This document shows, piece by piece, positions 37,201-48,423 of a DNA stretch of 64,000 bases. Made by a program: the position numbers and the translations under genes. The notes under the pieces are model-generated. The model had not been told where the DNA came from, did no database searches, and saw only the letters and a list, made by a program, of their open reading frames with translations. Every line of letters starts with the position of its first letter. Position 1 is the first letter of the stretch. The DNA lies in assembly GCF_023343835.1 (NCBI RefSeq), contig NC_064435.1, forward strand, positions 57,929,634 through 57,993,633, read 5' to 3'. This DNA is from Lagopus muta (Eukaryota > Chordata > Aves > Galliformes > Phasianidae).

Positions 37201-40200
37201 AGACAAGAGAGGTTTGAACTGTAACATAAAGTTGCCCATACACTTCACAGACGTTTAGATAAATATTCCATAAAGATTAGAATGAACATAATTTATTGTT
37301 ACACTGCTGTGTTTTGTGCTTCTGGAAATGTCTGCACTGCAGGTTCGTTCTGTCACTTTTTTAGCATCTTCTATAATACGACTAAAATTATGCTGTGAGT
37401 AACAGTAGCTGTGCTCGGAATATTCTACCTTAATCAAGTTCTGTAAGTTTGAATTCAAGCTGTGCTTTTGATTGAGGATTCTTATCAAAATCTTGATGGG
37501 GCTGGGGTGGAGAAAACAATGGCAAATGCACTGCTGCCCTGTAGAGGAGAAAGTATTTCTGTACATTCCAGTACTTCTGTTTTTATTTACTCCCCTGGGA
37601 TGCCTACAGGCTCTTAATTTAACTTCAGAATTCCATGATAAGGGAGAAATCTGCTCCAAGGGAGAAAATTAGGCCACGCAACAGTTGCTTCTTTGTTCCT
37701 ACCCCACCTTCCCTTACACAATAGTGAATATTATTCATTTATGTGCTTTTCAGCTATGGCTGAAAGATGAAAATGCCTCCACAAAGAATTTACACTGTGT
37801 TTTGCTTGAATGTCAGTCCTAAATTTGTACAAAGAGCGAGTATTGTCTTTGCATTCCAGTGCTTGTTGGTGTGGGCAGTTGAGATGCATGCTCCCACTGG
37901 GCACAGCTCGCTTGAGAAAGGATGGGCACAAGGAAGGCAGATGCAGAACTGTTTTTAAAAGGCTTTAAAACTTGACTGCAAGCAAATAAACCATACAGTC
38001 CCAGGAACTTCTCTACTTTAAGGTGCTTTTTGGGATAGTATCTTATTTAGCAAAGCCCTGTTTCCTTATCAGAGTTTGGAAAACTGCCAGAAGACATCAT
38101 TCTTGTTCAGCTCTTCCTTGAACACCTCTGGGGTGTATCACTACTCTGACACTCTACAAAATTCAACAAATTGCAGCTACTTAGGTTTTAAGTACAAATA
38201 AGATTATTTAGCCATCTCGATGTCCTCTGTGTACATACATACAAATAAATGACACCACAAGCCTTCCTTGATACAAGAAACCAAAAGGCATTGATTCAAA
38301 GCCTAAATAAATAATAGTTAGAAAAAAAAAAAACAAAAATTGTTTGTGGCACTTGTTCAACATCTTCAGCACTGAAACTCTCCTATGGAATAGATTCCCA
38401 AGATATGTTTTCATGCATCAATATTATCATTGTGATAAATGGGAATAGAGACGCTTTGGCACTGAAGTCAGTGCTGATGTGACTGGCTTTTGCCAAGATG
38501 ACAAAGCCTCTCTGTGCTTCCATCTGAAATATGTAAGCCAGGACTCCAACATTAAATGTAGTCTTTTCTTTCTTAAAGAAATTACTTCTACCGAGCAAAA
38601 AAGTGTTAACCATCCATAATTCTGGACTGGTTGTGCAGACATTAAGTGCCTCAAATTAACTTAACTGAATGGTAACAGAGATAAGACAGATGGCACTCTG
38701 TTCCCTCACATGATGGATTATGTAGGGATCTGCAGAGAAGCATAGCAATCATGTTTACACAAAAGGATACAATACACAACTCTGTACAACTTGCAGCCAT
38801 GGTTTAGTCATCGCTACTAAAAAGTGGGGTGGTTGGTTTGTTTTATTGCTAAGCAAGGGCGTACACAAACCTCTGTATAGCCTAAGTTTTTGGTAACGTT
38901 TTCTTGGCATTAAGAGCATTTAATATCTGATTTGTCATTGAGTAATGCAGTATATGGATAAAAGAGCAAGAGTTGAGCTAGCCAGTGAGACTGCAGAACA
39001 CAGCATTGTTGGGAACAATTTGTGATATTTGCAGTTTAGAAAAGTGAGAATTTATCGCAGCAACCACTTGTTGAATGTTCTAGTGACAGATTCATCTACT
39101 AAAGATGGAGATGTTCATATTTGTCGTAAGCATTATTGTCATAAGCATGACTGACCCCAGTTTGTAACTATGAGAAACAAGAAGACCAGAATACCCAGCT
39201 TGCTTAGTCCTAGTGCCCAAGTTGAGAAGCTTGCTGTAGCTGTGATACCGACATTGTAGAGCATTTTTCATCCAGTGGTCTAACACAGTGCACCAGCTCT
39301 TTAGGGAAGCGCAAGTACAAGCTGTGCTTCCAAGTCCAGAGCTGAGCAGTGCACTGACAGCCTGCAGGTGTCCCATGATCATTAAAGCACCATGCCCTAA
39401 TGTAATGGCATCATGATACAACTGGTCTGGGAAAGCTGCATGTAGTGACCCGTCCCAGCAAGCACCATGGGGAAACAGCACAGGTTCTCTAAGGTTACTG
39501 AAAAATCTGTGGCTAGCTGGCAAGTAGGAGCATTGCTGTTTGTAACATATACAATTTGAGCAACAGTATTAAACAATACATTTAGCTAAAATGAGGGTTT
39601 GGGGAACAGTTTAAATGTTTTTGTAGTGTGTAAATTACACAAACACAAGAGTGCTTATTTTCATTGTACCCACTGCTATGTAATTGATAAAATGAGTTTT
39701 GGCTCTCCAGGAACAGTGAACAACATACAGTATCTATCATACTTATCAAAGAATGCCAATGAATCCTAGGAGAGAAAACAGTACAATATCCTTTCATCTA
39801 TACCTTGATTTTCAAGTCAGAACGCATAAATGATTTTGTTACACAATTTCTGATATTAAGATGTTAAGTGCTTAAAATATAAGTCTTAACTGGACTTCCT
39901 TTGCACAACTGTCAGCCTGTCCCCTCAGCAATGCTATCAACTGACCTTAAAATATGCTCTTATGCAAGCAGGCTGAGAATCTGGCCACCGTTCTTTTTCC
40001 ACCATACCTTTCCAAGTCTGTCCCACAGTTACTGCCCAACCACCTCGCCATCATCTTGCATTTAGTGCTTTCATCCAGCTCAGTTTTGCAAATACTAAAA
40101 ACAACACAAAAGCAGGCTCATGTCTCTCTCTAAACAGCACAGCATACAAATGCACATAACGCACCGTATAAAATGCTCATAGAAATTCCGCTTAATAATG

Positions 40201-40629
40201 TTTCTAAAGCCAACTGAATTTCTAATACTCCTTGTCACAACCCAGAAATAGCTCCTTGTGTTTCTCAGATCTATGGATTTTTTTTGTTACTTTCAGATCA
40301 AAGCCAAGCATTAAGTTACACAACTGCAAGTACTGTCTTGCTGGCTAAGTCAACTCTTGCATTATCGTTGTTACACCTTCTTTTCAGTCCCACCCTTCCT
40401 CTTTAATTGTACTTTTTTTTTTCTGTGGCTGTGCAGTTCTTTATTCCTCAGAGCTCACCTTGCCGAAGCCCCGCCGGGGAACGTGTCTGTCACCTCCAAA
40501 GAATCTGCCCAGCGAGTCAAGTAGACCCGAGTCTCTGTGCCTTGGAGATCCATGTCGAGCATGGTCTGTAGTGCTTGCCGATGCCATTTTTGATCCGTGC
40601 CGGAAAGAGGAGCGTTTTTGTGAAGCCAT
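25145..40629 (-). CDS. MBP: Myelin basic protein, classic isoform (six exons)
   Basis: MBP is a highly basic, intrinsically disordered peripheral membrane protein. It binds the cytoplasmic faces of oligodendrocyte and Schwann cell membranes and compacts myelin. On the minus strand, exons 40629-40459, 28525-28421, 27834-27799, 27287-27255, 26315-26193 and 25201-25145 join in phase 0 with GT-AG borders. They give 57, 35, 12, 11, 41 and 18 codons, 174 including Met, plus the stop. Visible hallmarks are the N-terminal [14 protein letters not shown], the central [11 protein letters not shown] helix and epitope segment, the proline-rich [10 protein letters not shown]-kinase and SH3-ligand motif, the methylated-arginine context KGRGLS, and the C-terminal SGSPVARR. 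The mammalian exon II segment was not found. The start is the ATG inside the Golli exon, as in mammals. Agreement with chicken MBP is from memory. Confidence 0.97.
25202..26192 (-). other. MBP: MBP intron
   Basis: AT-rich intron of about 1 kb. It contains an A-rich run at 25489-25507 and a T tract near 25590. No other feature was seen. Confidence 0.8.
26193..26315 (-). CDS. MBP: MBP exon (mammalian exon VI equivalent)
   Basis: The minus-strand acceptor is CTTTGCAG and the donor is CTG|GTAAAG. It has 123 nt and is phase 0 at both ends. It encodes [26 protein letters not shown] and the conserved GTLSKIFKL. In mammals this exon is alternatively spliced. A plus-strand ORF of 83 codons over it is only its antisense. 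Confidence 0.96.
26316..27254 (-). other. MBP: MBP intron
   Basis: Intron of about 0.94 kb without a recognised repeat or exon. Confidence 0.8.
27255..27287 (-). CDS. MBP: MBP 33-nt exon (exon V equivalent)
   Basis: The acceptor is TGTGCAG and the donor is TGG|GTAGGT. It encodes [11 protein letters not shown], including the arginine in the GRG context that is methylated in mammalian MBP. Confidence 0.96.
27288..27798 (-). other. MBP: MBP intron
   Basis: Intron of about 0.5 kb; nothing else was recognised. Confidence 0.8.
27799..27834 (-). CDS. MBP: MBP 36-nt exon (exon IV equivalent)
   Basis: The acceptor is TTTTTAG and the donor is AAG|GTAAGA. It encodes [12 protein letters not shown], the proline-rich phosphorylation and SH3-ligand motif. 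Confidence 0.96.
27835..28420 (-). other. MBP: MBP intron with a CR1 tail
   Basis: Intron of about 0.6 kb carrying one CR1 3' fragment at 27899-28055. Confidence 0.8.
27899..28055 (-). repeat. CR1 3' fragment
   Basis: AATGGTTTGAGTTGGAAGGA, then CACTTAGTCCAACTCCCCTG and a CTCAGAGCCCTGTCCAGCCT block. This is a reverse-oriented CR1 tail with the cysteine-poor CR1 3' UTR features. Confidence 0.88.
28421..28525 (-). CDS. MBP: MBP exon (exon III equivalent)
   Basis: The minus-strand acceptor is TTGTTGCAG and the donor is ATT|GTAAGT. It has 105 nt and is phase 0 at both ends. It encodes [20 protein letters not shown] followed by [15 protein letters not shown], the region homologous to the immunodominant and membrane-binding helix of mammalian MBP. 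Confidence 0.97.
30495..30870 (-). repeat. CR1 3' fragment
   Basis: CATAGAATCCTTAGAGTTGG, then CATCTAGTCCAACTCCCCTG, CCTGATCCAGCTTTGCCTTG and the CACTGCAAAAGACTTTTTCC block. This is a CR1 tail read in reverse; the right limit is approximate. Confidence 0.88.
33017..33260 (-). repeat. CR1 3' fragment
   Basis: TTACAGAGTTATTAAAGTTG, then GATCATCTAGCCCAACTGTT, CATCCCTCAGTGCTACGTCC and CTGGGCAGCCTGTGCCAGTG. This is a reverse-oriented CR1 tail of the subfamily with a distinct middle block. Confidence 0.88.
34791..34850. repeat. Imperfect inverted repeat
   Basis: Outer arms GTAGCT (34792-34797) and AGCTAC (34843-34848), plus TGTGCG/CGCACA (34821-34826 and 34838-34843) and GTGAC/GTCAC (34801-34815), lie within 60 bases. 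The block is richer in CpG than the surrounding intron. Its identity is unknown. Confidence 0.5.
40440..40445 (-). terminator. MBP: AATAAA overlapping the read-through stop
   Basis: The plus strand reads TTTATT. The minus strand reads GAATAAAG with the TAA stop inside. An A-rich stretch and then G/GU-rich sequence follow within 50 bases. It is a candidate poly(A) signal for the retained-donor Golli transcript. Confidence 0.4.
40441..40458 (-). CDS. MBP: Alternative Golli C-terminus by donor read-through (VSSEE, stop)
   Basis: If the donor after GFGK is not spliced, the frame continues GTGAGCTCTGAGGAATAA, that is VSSEE and a stop. I recall a human Golli-MBP isoform of about 197 residues with the same ending. 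The stop overlaps AATAAA (40440-40445), a possible poly(A) signal for this form. Confidence 0.6.
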
Positions 40630-40889
40630 CAAATCCGAATTCTCTGAAGCTGCTGCACTGTCCTCTTGGATGGTCTGTAGCTCGTCTGACTCTGAGGGCC
40701 GATCTTTGAAGGTGTTGTCTTCTCTCCCTGGGGCATCTCGGGAAAAGAGGCGGATCAAGTGGGGGCGACCGGCCGTGTCAGCTGGGTGGGACTGGGGCCA
40801 GGCATTCTTCGGGTCCGCTGTGCCTTTGGAGTCTGTCACCGCTGGGCTCTTCGTGGAGGTCCCATTGTTCTGGTTCACATCTGCCTCTC
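40459..40889 (-). CDS. MBP: Golli-MBP coding exon, containing classic MBP exon 1
   Basis: Minus-strand acceptor TTGTTTGCAG at 40890-40899 and donor AAG|GTGAGC at 40458. The upstream part (40889-40630) is open in frame with classic MBP. It encodes [20 protein letters not shown], the conserved [20 protein letters not shown] and [17 protein letters not shown] segments, then runs into MASQKRSS. This matches mammalian Golli-MBP. The classic start ATG is at 40629-40627, giving a 171-nt classic part. The exon enters after one base of a Gly codon, so at least one upstream Golli exon must exist; none was found convincingly in the window. The exon is CpG-rich compared with its surroundings. Confidence 0.95.
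40630..40889 (-). promoter_or_regulatory. MBP: Presumed classic MBP core promoter and 5' UTR inside the Golli exon
   Basis: In mammals the myelin-specific MBP transcript starts a few tens of bases upstream of the ATG, inside the Golli exon. The same arrangement is expected here because the block is conserved. Visible on the minus strand are an AACAAT (Sox-type core) in CAGAACAATGGG near the 5' edge and ACACCTTCAAAGATC shortly upstream of the likely start. Coding constraint could explain these matches, so the promoter call is an inference. Confidence 0.55.
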
Positions 40890-43782
40890 CTGCAAACAAC
40901 AAGGATGAGATATGAATACAGGCCTGTGAAAAACAGCCCGGGAACAATGCTGCTTTCTTTCCACTGCCTTGAGTTGGCCATTTAATACAAAACCCGTAAT
41001 ATGTGCAGTTGCAACGCAACTATGTTCCCTAGCAGCCTGCAAGAACATTAAGCTATCTTGGAACTGAAACTGCAGTGATGTCCTCACACAAAATGTGCAG
41101 TAGCTCTAGGTGCTTTTTTGTTGGCTTTTTTTTTTTTTAATTGCAAGTATTTGTAAATAGATTAATAACTTGTTAGAAGCATAACTGAAATAAAATAATT
41201 TTGTTTATGTGGGAGGCTTAGAGACCCTGAGGCTTTCAGCTATAATGTCTGGACAGTCAGATTTCCAGTACTTTCCATTGAAGACTGGAACTCTAAAGTA
41301 TGCTTTTTGTATCCTAAACAGGGGAAAGTAGCAGGACTGAGCACTTCCCAGCGCATGTTGCCCCTCTGCACTATCAGAGATTCTCCACCTGATGGTTCTG
41401 TCCCCACTTTGAATTTCTCACTTTGACTCCTGTAACAATGAAGCAATTCCATTAAATTCATGAACAAAAGCAAAATGTGATGTGAAAGATTTCTTCTTAA
41501 ATTATCATCTCTTCAAACAAGTAAAGAATACTCAACTGCAAACTCTGCTTTGCCTCTCAGGACACTTTTTCTTCATATGATGCCTTGGCTATCTGATGCT
41601 GAAGGCCATGAGCAAAGCTGTCCCGATTGCACTTACTATTTATGAGAAGTGATAAAAAGGATCATCATAACCCACTGAGCATTTGTCCAAGAGAGGCTCC
41701 AAGACAAATCTCCTTGATGTCTGTCAACATTTGTTGCCTTCTCTACAGTTAGGTTCTAATGCGTGCATTGAATTATCTGCAAAAAAAATCAGTTACAGAA
41801 GACACAGCCCTTCACACATGCTCTGTGTTGACAGAAAACTGAATTTTTTGTTTGTTTGTCTTCCTCTGTTGTAGACTAAAAAATGTAGATGCATACTGCA
41901 TCTAACGTGCCTTCGCAGGAATACAAAACCAAACCAAATCTATTGGTAGATTACTGCTTGAGAAGCAGCCTCAGAGCAAACACTTGTCACAAACACACCC
42001 CATGTCACAAATACCAAGTTTTTTTGGAGTTAATGAAGCTTTAAATTTCAGAGAGAAGCTCTAGCTAGTCGTGTTTTACTTTTATGGTCTTCTCATTACC
42101 TCATTAAATCTCCCTTTGCTTTGGCCTTTGCTGCCATGCGAGGGACAGAATCTGGCAAATACTGTTACATTTCTTAAGTAGCCAGAGCTTCAGTACTTCA
42201 GAGCAATTTTGGACTTGATGTAGTCATTTCATACCACTTTTCCCACCCACAAGGCACTGAAGAAACCTCTTCTCAGGCTGAGAAGAATTCTGAAATAAAT
42301 TTAAGGGTAACAACACAAGACAGAAATTATGATGTGTACAACAATATACCCAGTACTTACCAGGTGACAATTTGTTGTTATCAGTTAGTCTGCTGCAGTT
42401 TTGCACAGCTTCTCATATGAAAATATTTTGTGCAATTTTTATGTGCACCTTTGAAAACTACCAGACTGTGTTAGGGAAACTTAGACTTTCCTTTGATTAA
42501 AACACTTGGAAGTATTTCTCAGGAATATACTTGTTTAACTACTGCTAATTTTAACTTCAGACCTCATCAGTGGAGAAGAGGAAGATATTTGCTGGCAACT
42601 TTGTGATTTTAGTTTTCCTGAGAAGATGTTTTTGGATTTCTTACCAGTAACTAAAACTCAACCATTTTTCCCTAATCAAATGAAAGATAAAGTAGCACCA
42701 CCAATATGTGACGCTTGCTGAAACTGCAAGACATTTTAAATAGCAACCATAACCCTGGATTCTATACCATAACACAAATGCATTCAAGGACAGAAAAAGA
42801 AAAATAAACAATAGAGCTATTGTATTTAATTAAATGCATTAACAAGACACCAGAGCATCTGCATACTAATATTTTTTACAACAGTTGTGCTTTGTGTCAC
42901 TGAATACGTGTATTGGTAAGCAACAAAGAAGGGCATTTGTGCCATAGAAGTTGCTTCTGTGAGCTGTGAAGTATAAATCTTTCTGTATGTTCTATTTCAG
43001 TAATGAAAGCATACATTTAAGTAAGTTTTTTTCTAGATTTTGTTCACGTTTAAGTGTTCTTTAAGGTGTAAAAATACATAAATAAAAATATTTGAGCTAA
43101 CTAAGTGAAGTCTTGAAGTGCATTTTGAGAGAGCAACCATCTTTAGGAGACCCAGAAATAATGGCACATGCAAACATTTGCTTATAGGTTCTGTTTGTTT
43201 CTCCCTGCAATATGAAGTTCTGCTTTGACAAGGCTGTATAAGACTTAAAACAAGCTATAATAGCCTTCCTATGACACATCATTTCTACAAGAGAAAGCTG
43301 TCAGAGAAGAAAAGGGTTTCAGGCATTATTAAAAAAAGTCTTGCATAATAGGTTAATTTTATGAGTAAACATAGGAGTAAACATAGCACAATGCATTGCC
43401 ATAGGCATAACTGGAAGACTATTAAATTGTACATTGTTGGTTTGAGTGGACAACCCATCTGTTTCCAAAATGAAGCAATATAGATTAACCAAAAAAAATC
43501 CAAACAGTCTGTTAATGAAATAAAATGAATGGAAACTCCAAGGGTGCTTTCAGTGAACCAACATTAAAACTAACCTTCATTGTCTTTAATAGCTGTCAGG
43601 ACACACCTTGCTATGCTCAAAACCACCATGCCTTAAAGCTCAACTTGGCAACAGTGATTTATCCCATCTCTTGACAATCAAAATAACAACCCTAAATAAG
43701 CCTCAGCCCTGTTTGAACTATTGCTTCTGTCAGAACCTGTTTTATACAAAGTGCAGATCACTAACTAGCTAGCAATAGGACT

Positions 43783-44030
43783 AGAGGGAACAGCCTCAAC
43801 TTGTGCCAGGGGAGGTTCAGGTTTCTTCTCAGAAAGAGTGGTGAGGCAGTGGAACAGGCTGCCCAGGGAGTTGGTGGAGTCACCTTCCCTGGAGGTGTTC
43901 ATGGAAAGGGTAGATGTAGTATTTAGGGACATGGGTTAGTCAGCAATGTTGGTGGTAGGTAGATGGTTGGACTAAATGATCCTAGTTCCTAGCGGTCTTT
44001 TCCAATTTTAATGGTTCTACAATTCTACAA
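43783..44030 (+). repeat. CR1 3' fragment
   Basis: GGGGAGGTTCAGGTTTCTTC, then GTGGTGAGGCAGTGGAACAG, GGCTGCCCAGGGAGTTGGTG and the end TTTTAATGGTTCTACAATTC. This is a plus-oriented CR1 tail. Confidence 0.9.
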
Positions 44031-44955
44031 AAGAAAACCAGGCCAATTCAACATGTAATTTCCTTGGAAACAGAATTCAACTACATGGTGCTCAGCAGTC
44101 TCAAGTATCAAAGGCAAGTGTGGCAAACACTGTTGAACCAGTTAAATGGGGCTGAAGAAAGGAGTTATCTTGTCAAATTACCTGAAGCTTCAAAGCTTGA
44201 TTTCTCTTCAGTTTCTGTGTTGAGAAACTGCAGACAAAAAATGGCTCCCAGCCTAACTTTAAGGATCTGTGCAGAAGGCAGTATGCCATGAGACATTTTA
44301 CTTCAAGAGCTAATTACTGGGTTTGTCTGATGCTTGTCAAATTGTTGAAAGTCAATTTTGAACAAATATTTGTCTGGAATAGATTGCACACACTACACTA
44401 GTTTGAAAAACAGTTGGTCATAGCTCTGAACAAAACCAGAACAGATCTACTGCTACATTATGTCTTTATACAAATAGTTTCTCCATTTGCTACACTAGCA
44501 AAACCAATATAGAGAAATACCAGTGTGTATCATAACATAAATTCTCAGGAATTTAACTATTGTGGTTAGCTAAGAGACCACTTCTACATACAGGCCACTC
44601 TCCTCCTCCCCTCCTTACTTAAACTTATAACTTCTGGTGGAAACACTCCAATCAGAGATAAATGTTCTCTGTATCTTCAATACAATTTCACAGCAAAAGA
44701 TGAATATTTGTCTACATAGGAAACACAACTTTCCCTATCAGCTTGTCAAACTGTAAACCAAACCTCCAGAAAAACGAGAAAACATCTACTAAGCACAACA
44801 CTTTTGACTCTTCCCTCGCTGCATACACTAGACATCACAGAGCACTCCTACCAGACAAGAATAAAAGGTGTTTCCATTCTACTGGTTGGCAAAGTGCACC
44901 TCTACCTACCTCACTCATACACAGCAGTTGAATAATGGTATCATGGGGCACAGTT

Positions 44956-45020
44956 TCACACACACACACAAAAACCAACCAACCAAAAACAAACCACCAA
45001 ACACAAAAAACAAAAACAAT
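44956..45020. repeat. CA and CCAA/CAAA-rich microsatellite
   Basis: (CA)7 followed by AACCAACCAACC and irregular CAAA/CCAAA units. It is purely low-complexity. Confidence 0.9.
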
Positions 45021-48000
45021 ACCCTATTATTCAATACAGAGTAAGAAACGAAAAAGAAGAAACACCCAACACCCGGCCCAATACAGATTTTTAACTAGCT
45101 ATGTTACCAGCAATGTTGTATTTACATCTATTGAACAAGATTAAGTAAAAGAGAAAGATTAATTCTGTACTGCATCTCGGGATAATAAAGATCATTGGCT
45201 AAGCATGTAGAAAAGGATTTTCCTGTTGTTAGGAGAGGCATGACAGAGTTTTAGAACTGACACTTAGATTGCATTCCTGTGGCCAGACAAATGAAACTTT
45301 CACTTGTAATTTCACAAGGTGAGGAGCCTGACAAACATTGCCTTCCACAAACCTCTGGTGACTTACAGAACAGCAGCTCCCGGTCAACCTACACAGGCAG
45401 CATTATGCTATCTTGGATCTACTGCCAGACTAAAAACTGATAGATCAAATGCACTGATGGCTAGATTATTGCTAATATCTTGGCATAGCTGCTCCCTGAC
45501 TGAAGAAACACCTCATTCTTCCAAGCCCTCCCTGGCCCTTTCCCACTGAAGCAGGGCTCTCACAGAGTAGAATCTGCCCTTGCAGCACAGCTTGCATGAA
45601 AACACATAAAGTTTTTGCTGAGGAGAAGGGCAGTGTCAGCTCATATCCAATCGTGGAAATACTTGTCTTCACAAACTTAGCAAGAGAAGTGTCTACATTA
45701 TTTATCCTCACATTTTGAAGGAAATAAGTATTGCACTGCATCAGGTGGAATAGGAAGGGTGGAAGTTATACCCTCTTTTTGTGGGTTTCTTTGTATGAAA
45801 TGGGAGAAAAATTCAGCTTGCGTAAGAGAGTAACATTCAGCAGTTCTTCCAGTTGCTAATGACTACAATATGAAAAAGTAAGTACAATTCCTCTCACTTC
45901 ATTTCTGATGCTAAATTGAAACGCGTGACAATTCAGAAGTGGCTGTTTTGCCTGGTAAGAGATCAGAAGACTGGTTACATGCACACAACTCTTTGTAAGT
46001 AAGTAGTATTGCCCAATTGTGTCAGTTCCTTTAAAAATACAGGACTGACTAGGGGAGAAGACAAAAGCCTCCAATATCCTGTAAAAACAGGCTGTCTGTA
46101 TGCAGCTGGATCTCATTTTGCTGCTCCTGGTCCACTAATACTAATTTCCAATTTGACATTTTGCTGCTTGGGGCACAACAAAGGACTTTCAGATTTTGAG
46201 TGCTGGGCCCCATCACTGCAGTGTTCATGCAAGCAGCAGCAGTTTGCAAGGGTTCCACGGAATCTGCTTAAAATAAAGACACTTGCATGGCAGCAACCAT
46301 TCCAAGACCACGCTTATATGGAGGCGTACTATAAAATCACAAGCAACACAAGCAGTAAATTGTGTTGTTTAACAGCAAGGATCACTTGCCTTACCTGCTT
46401 TCCTAAGTTTGCCTCTTTCACTTCAGGGGCCCAAAGCTATAAATTTAGATGATGAACACGGAGTAGAGGAGATCTCTGTAGTAAGCAGCTGAAACTGGTG
46501 CTGTGTTGTATTGTTGCTGTGGTACCCCATTTGTAGGGTAATTTTTTTCACTGATTTTTTTCAACTTACGAGGAAAAACCAAGATAGAACAAATGACCAG
46601 ATGAAAACACGTAAGAATGTGTCATTCATCTGGAATGGTGACACTAATAACAATGCCTAATTCTTGCCTTGTGATTAAGCAAACAGTACATAATTTCTGC
46701 AGCCCTTGCCGACAATTTTATGGTTTAAGAGAACTGGTTCTATACAACAAATAAAAATACACCATGCATCCATTATAGCTCAGGTTCAGCATTATGGATC
46801 CACTGAAGACAACTAAGTCCTACAGCATCTCTGTGTAAAAACTAGCAATGCTGTGTCAGAGATTTTGGATATGCCATCACAAGGGGCCCACTTGTGGAAA
46901 AATCTTGTCTATCATCAGGCTTTTCCCTAATGGACACGTAACTCCTAGCATCTGCATGTCAGAGATGAGAAAACACTTGTAGTCTGTACAGCAATAACCC
47001 AGCGTTGTAGTCAGTGCCCAGAGTCTGGCTATTAATAGGAAGCACATGTGGTTGCTGTGGGCAGAAATGTGTTGATACCCCACTGCGAGAGGCTGCTCTA
47101 GGAGCCAGGCTTTAGACTTGATGGAGAAAAAACAATATCATACTATCCTCAAACTTGTACACCCGGTATTGCTTATACCTTCAAGTATCCTCTTAGCACA
47201 GAAATTTAGCACTTCATCACACAGATGCTCAATTAAAGCAGCAAAATGAGTTGTGGCAGCAGCTGAAATAGCTTTGTTCATTATGGACACGTCAAAGGAA
47301 ACGGATCATAGAAAGACAGCACACAATGTTTTTCAAATCGTGCTAGCAGTAGTTGCATAGCAACTATGTCTTCTTCCATTACTGATGATGCTGAAGCTTA
47401 AAATCAGAAATATAACAGGTCTTTCTTCTCAAAATTACTCTAAGAGTCACGCACTACCTCCAGATTCAACACACAAGAAGTTAGCAGGGGGCAGGGAGGA
47501 AATTGTTATCTGTGGTTGCACTGAGTTTCATTTCCTCCTCTTCCCCTGTTCTAGTTGTTTTGTATATTACAGGATATATATTTCTGCAAAGCAGTGATGC
47601 ATCATTGTATGAAATTACCAGTCACTCCCAACTTCTGAGCTCTTGCAGAAAGATTTTCATGTACTGCCTTTACATTCAGTGCAGTTAGATGAAGAAAGCT
47701 AATGGCGTTGGAGCACATGTAACAAAAAGAAGACTATTCTGGACCTTGTCATCTGCTTCCTGGCTGCATGAAGGTGAGGTATGCTTATGAGCATGCTGAA
47801 ATGAACAAATTTCACAAGAAAAAAAAAAATAAAGCATTCCAAAAAGTTAAAAATATACCCCATGGGAAAGTGGTTTTTTGATCAAGATTGTGATTAACAC
47901 CTGAGAGCCCTGATCTCTGCCTGTTTCCACCCTGCTGGTTCTCTCTGCCCCTGGCTCAGAACAAGGAGTCGGAGCGAAGCCCACACGGTGGCCTACCATT

Positions 48001-48423
48001 GTAGAGGAATGCAGCAGTGTAGGCCTGGCTTGCAGCCGCTGACTTTTGTTTTCCAGCAACTCTGGCATTGCCTCCATTTGCTGAGGATTACAAAGGAGAG
48101 TACAGAAAACAAAAAAGCCTGTGGTTGCAACCAGTGGGACTTGCTATGGCAGAAATTTGGAATCTATGAGAAGCATGTGGCAGCTCTCCATACAACCCGC
48201 AGAAGGTTTATTTTTAAAAGAAGAAAAAACAAAATGAAACTTAAAAGAATTTTATCCACCCACCAGTTTCAAAGAGAAATGTCCCTTTGTTATTACTAGA
48301 ACATACAGGTTTGGCTTAAGGATCATCATCCACTGTGAAAAGAGCTGGAGCATCATTTGTAAGAAACCATTTTGTGTACTCAAAGGAAAAATGAAATCAC
48401 TTGTCTGATCCATCAGCATGTTA

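Larger units (their letters stand above)
28526..40458 (-). other. MBP: MBP first classic intron (about 11.9 kb)
   Basis: A long AT-rich intron. It contains CR1 fragments at 30495-30870 and 33017-33260, an imperfect inverted repeat at 34791-34850, and several unexplained ORFs (33701-34099 plus; 37255-37659 and 39092-39523 minus). I did not find an equivalent of the mammalian exon II (26 residues, phase 0) in it. Confidence 0.7.

Noticed and set aside
40460..40915. Plus-strand ORF of 151 codons
   Set aside because: It is antisense to the Golli/MBP exon. The open frame is a side effect of the GC-rich coding strand.
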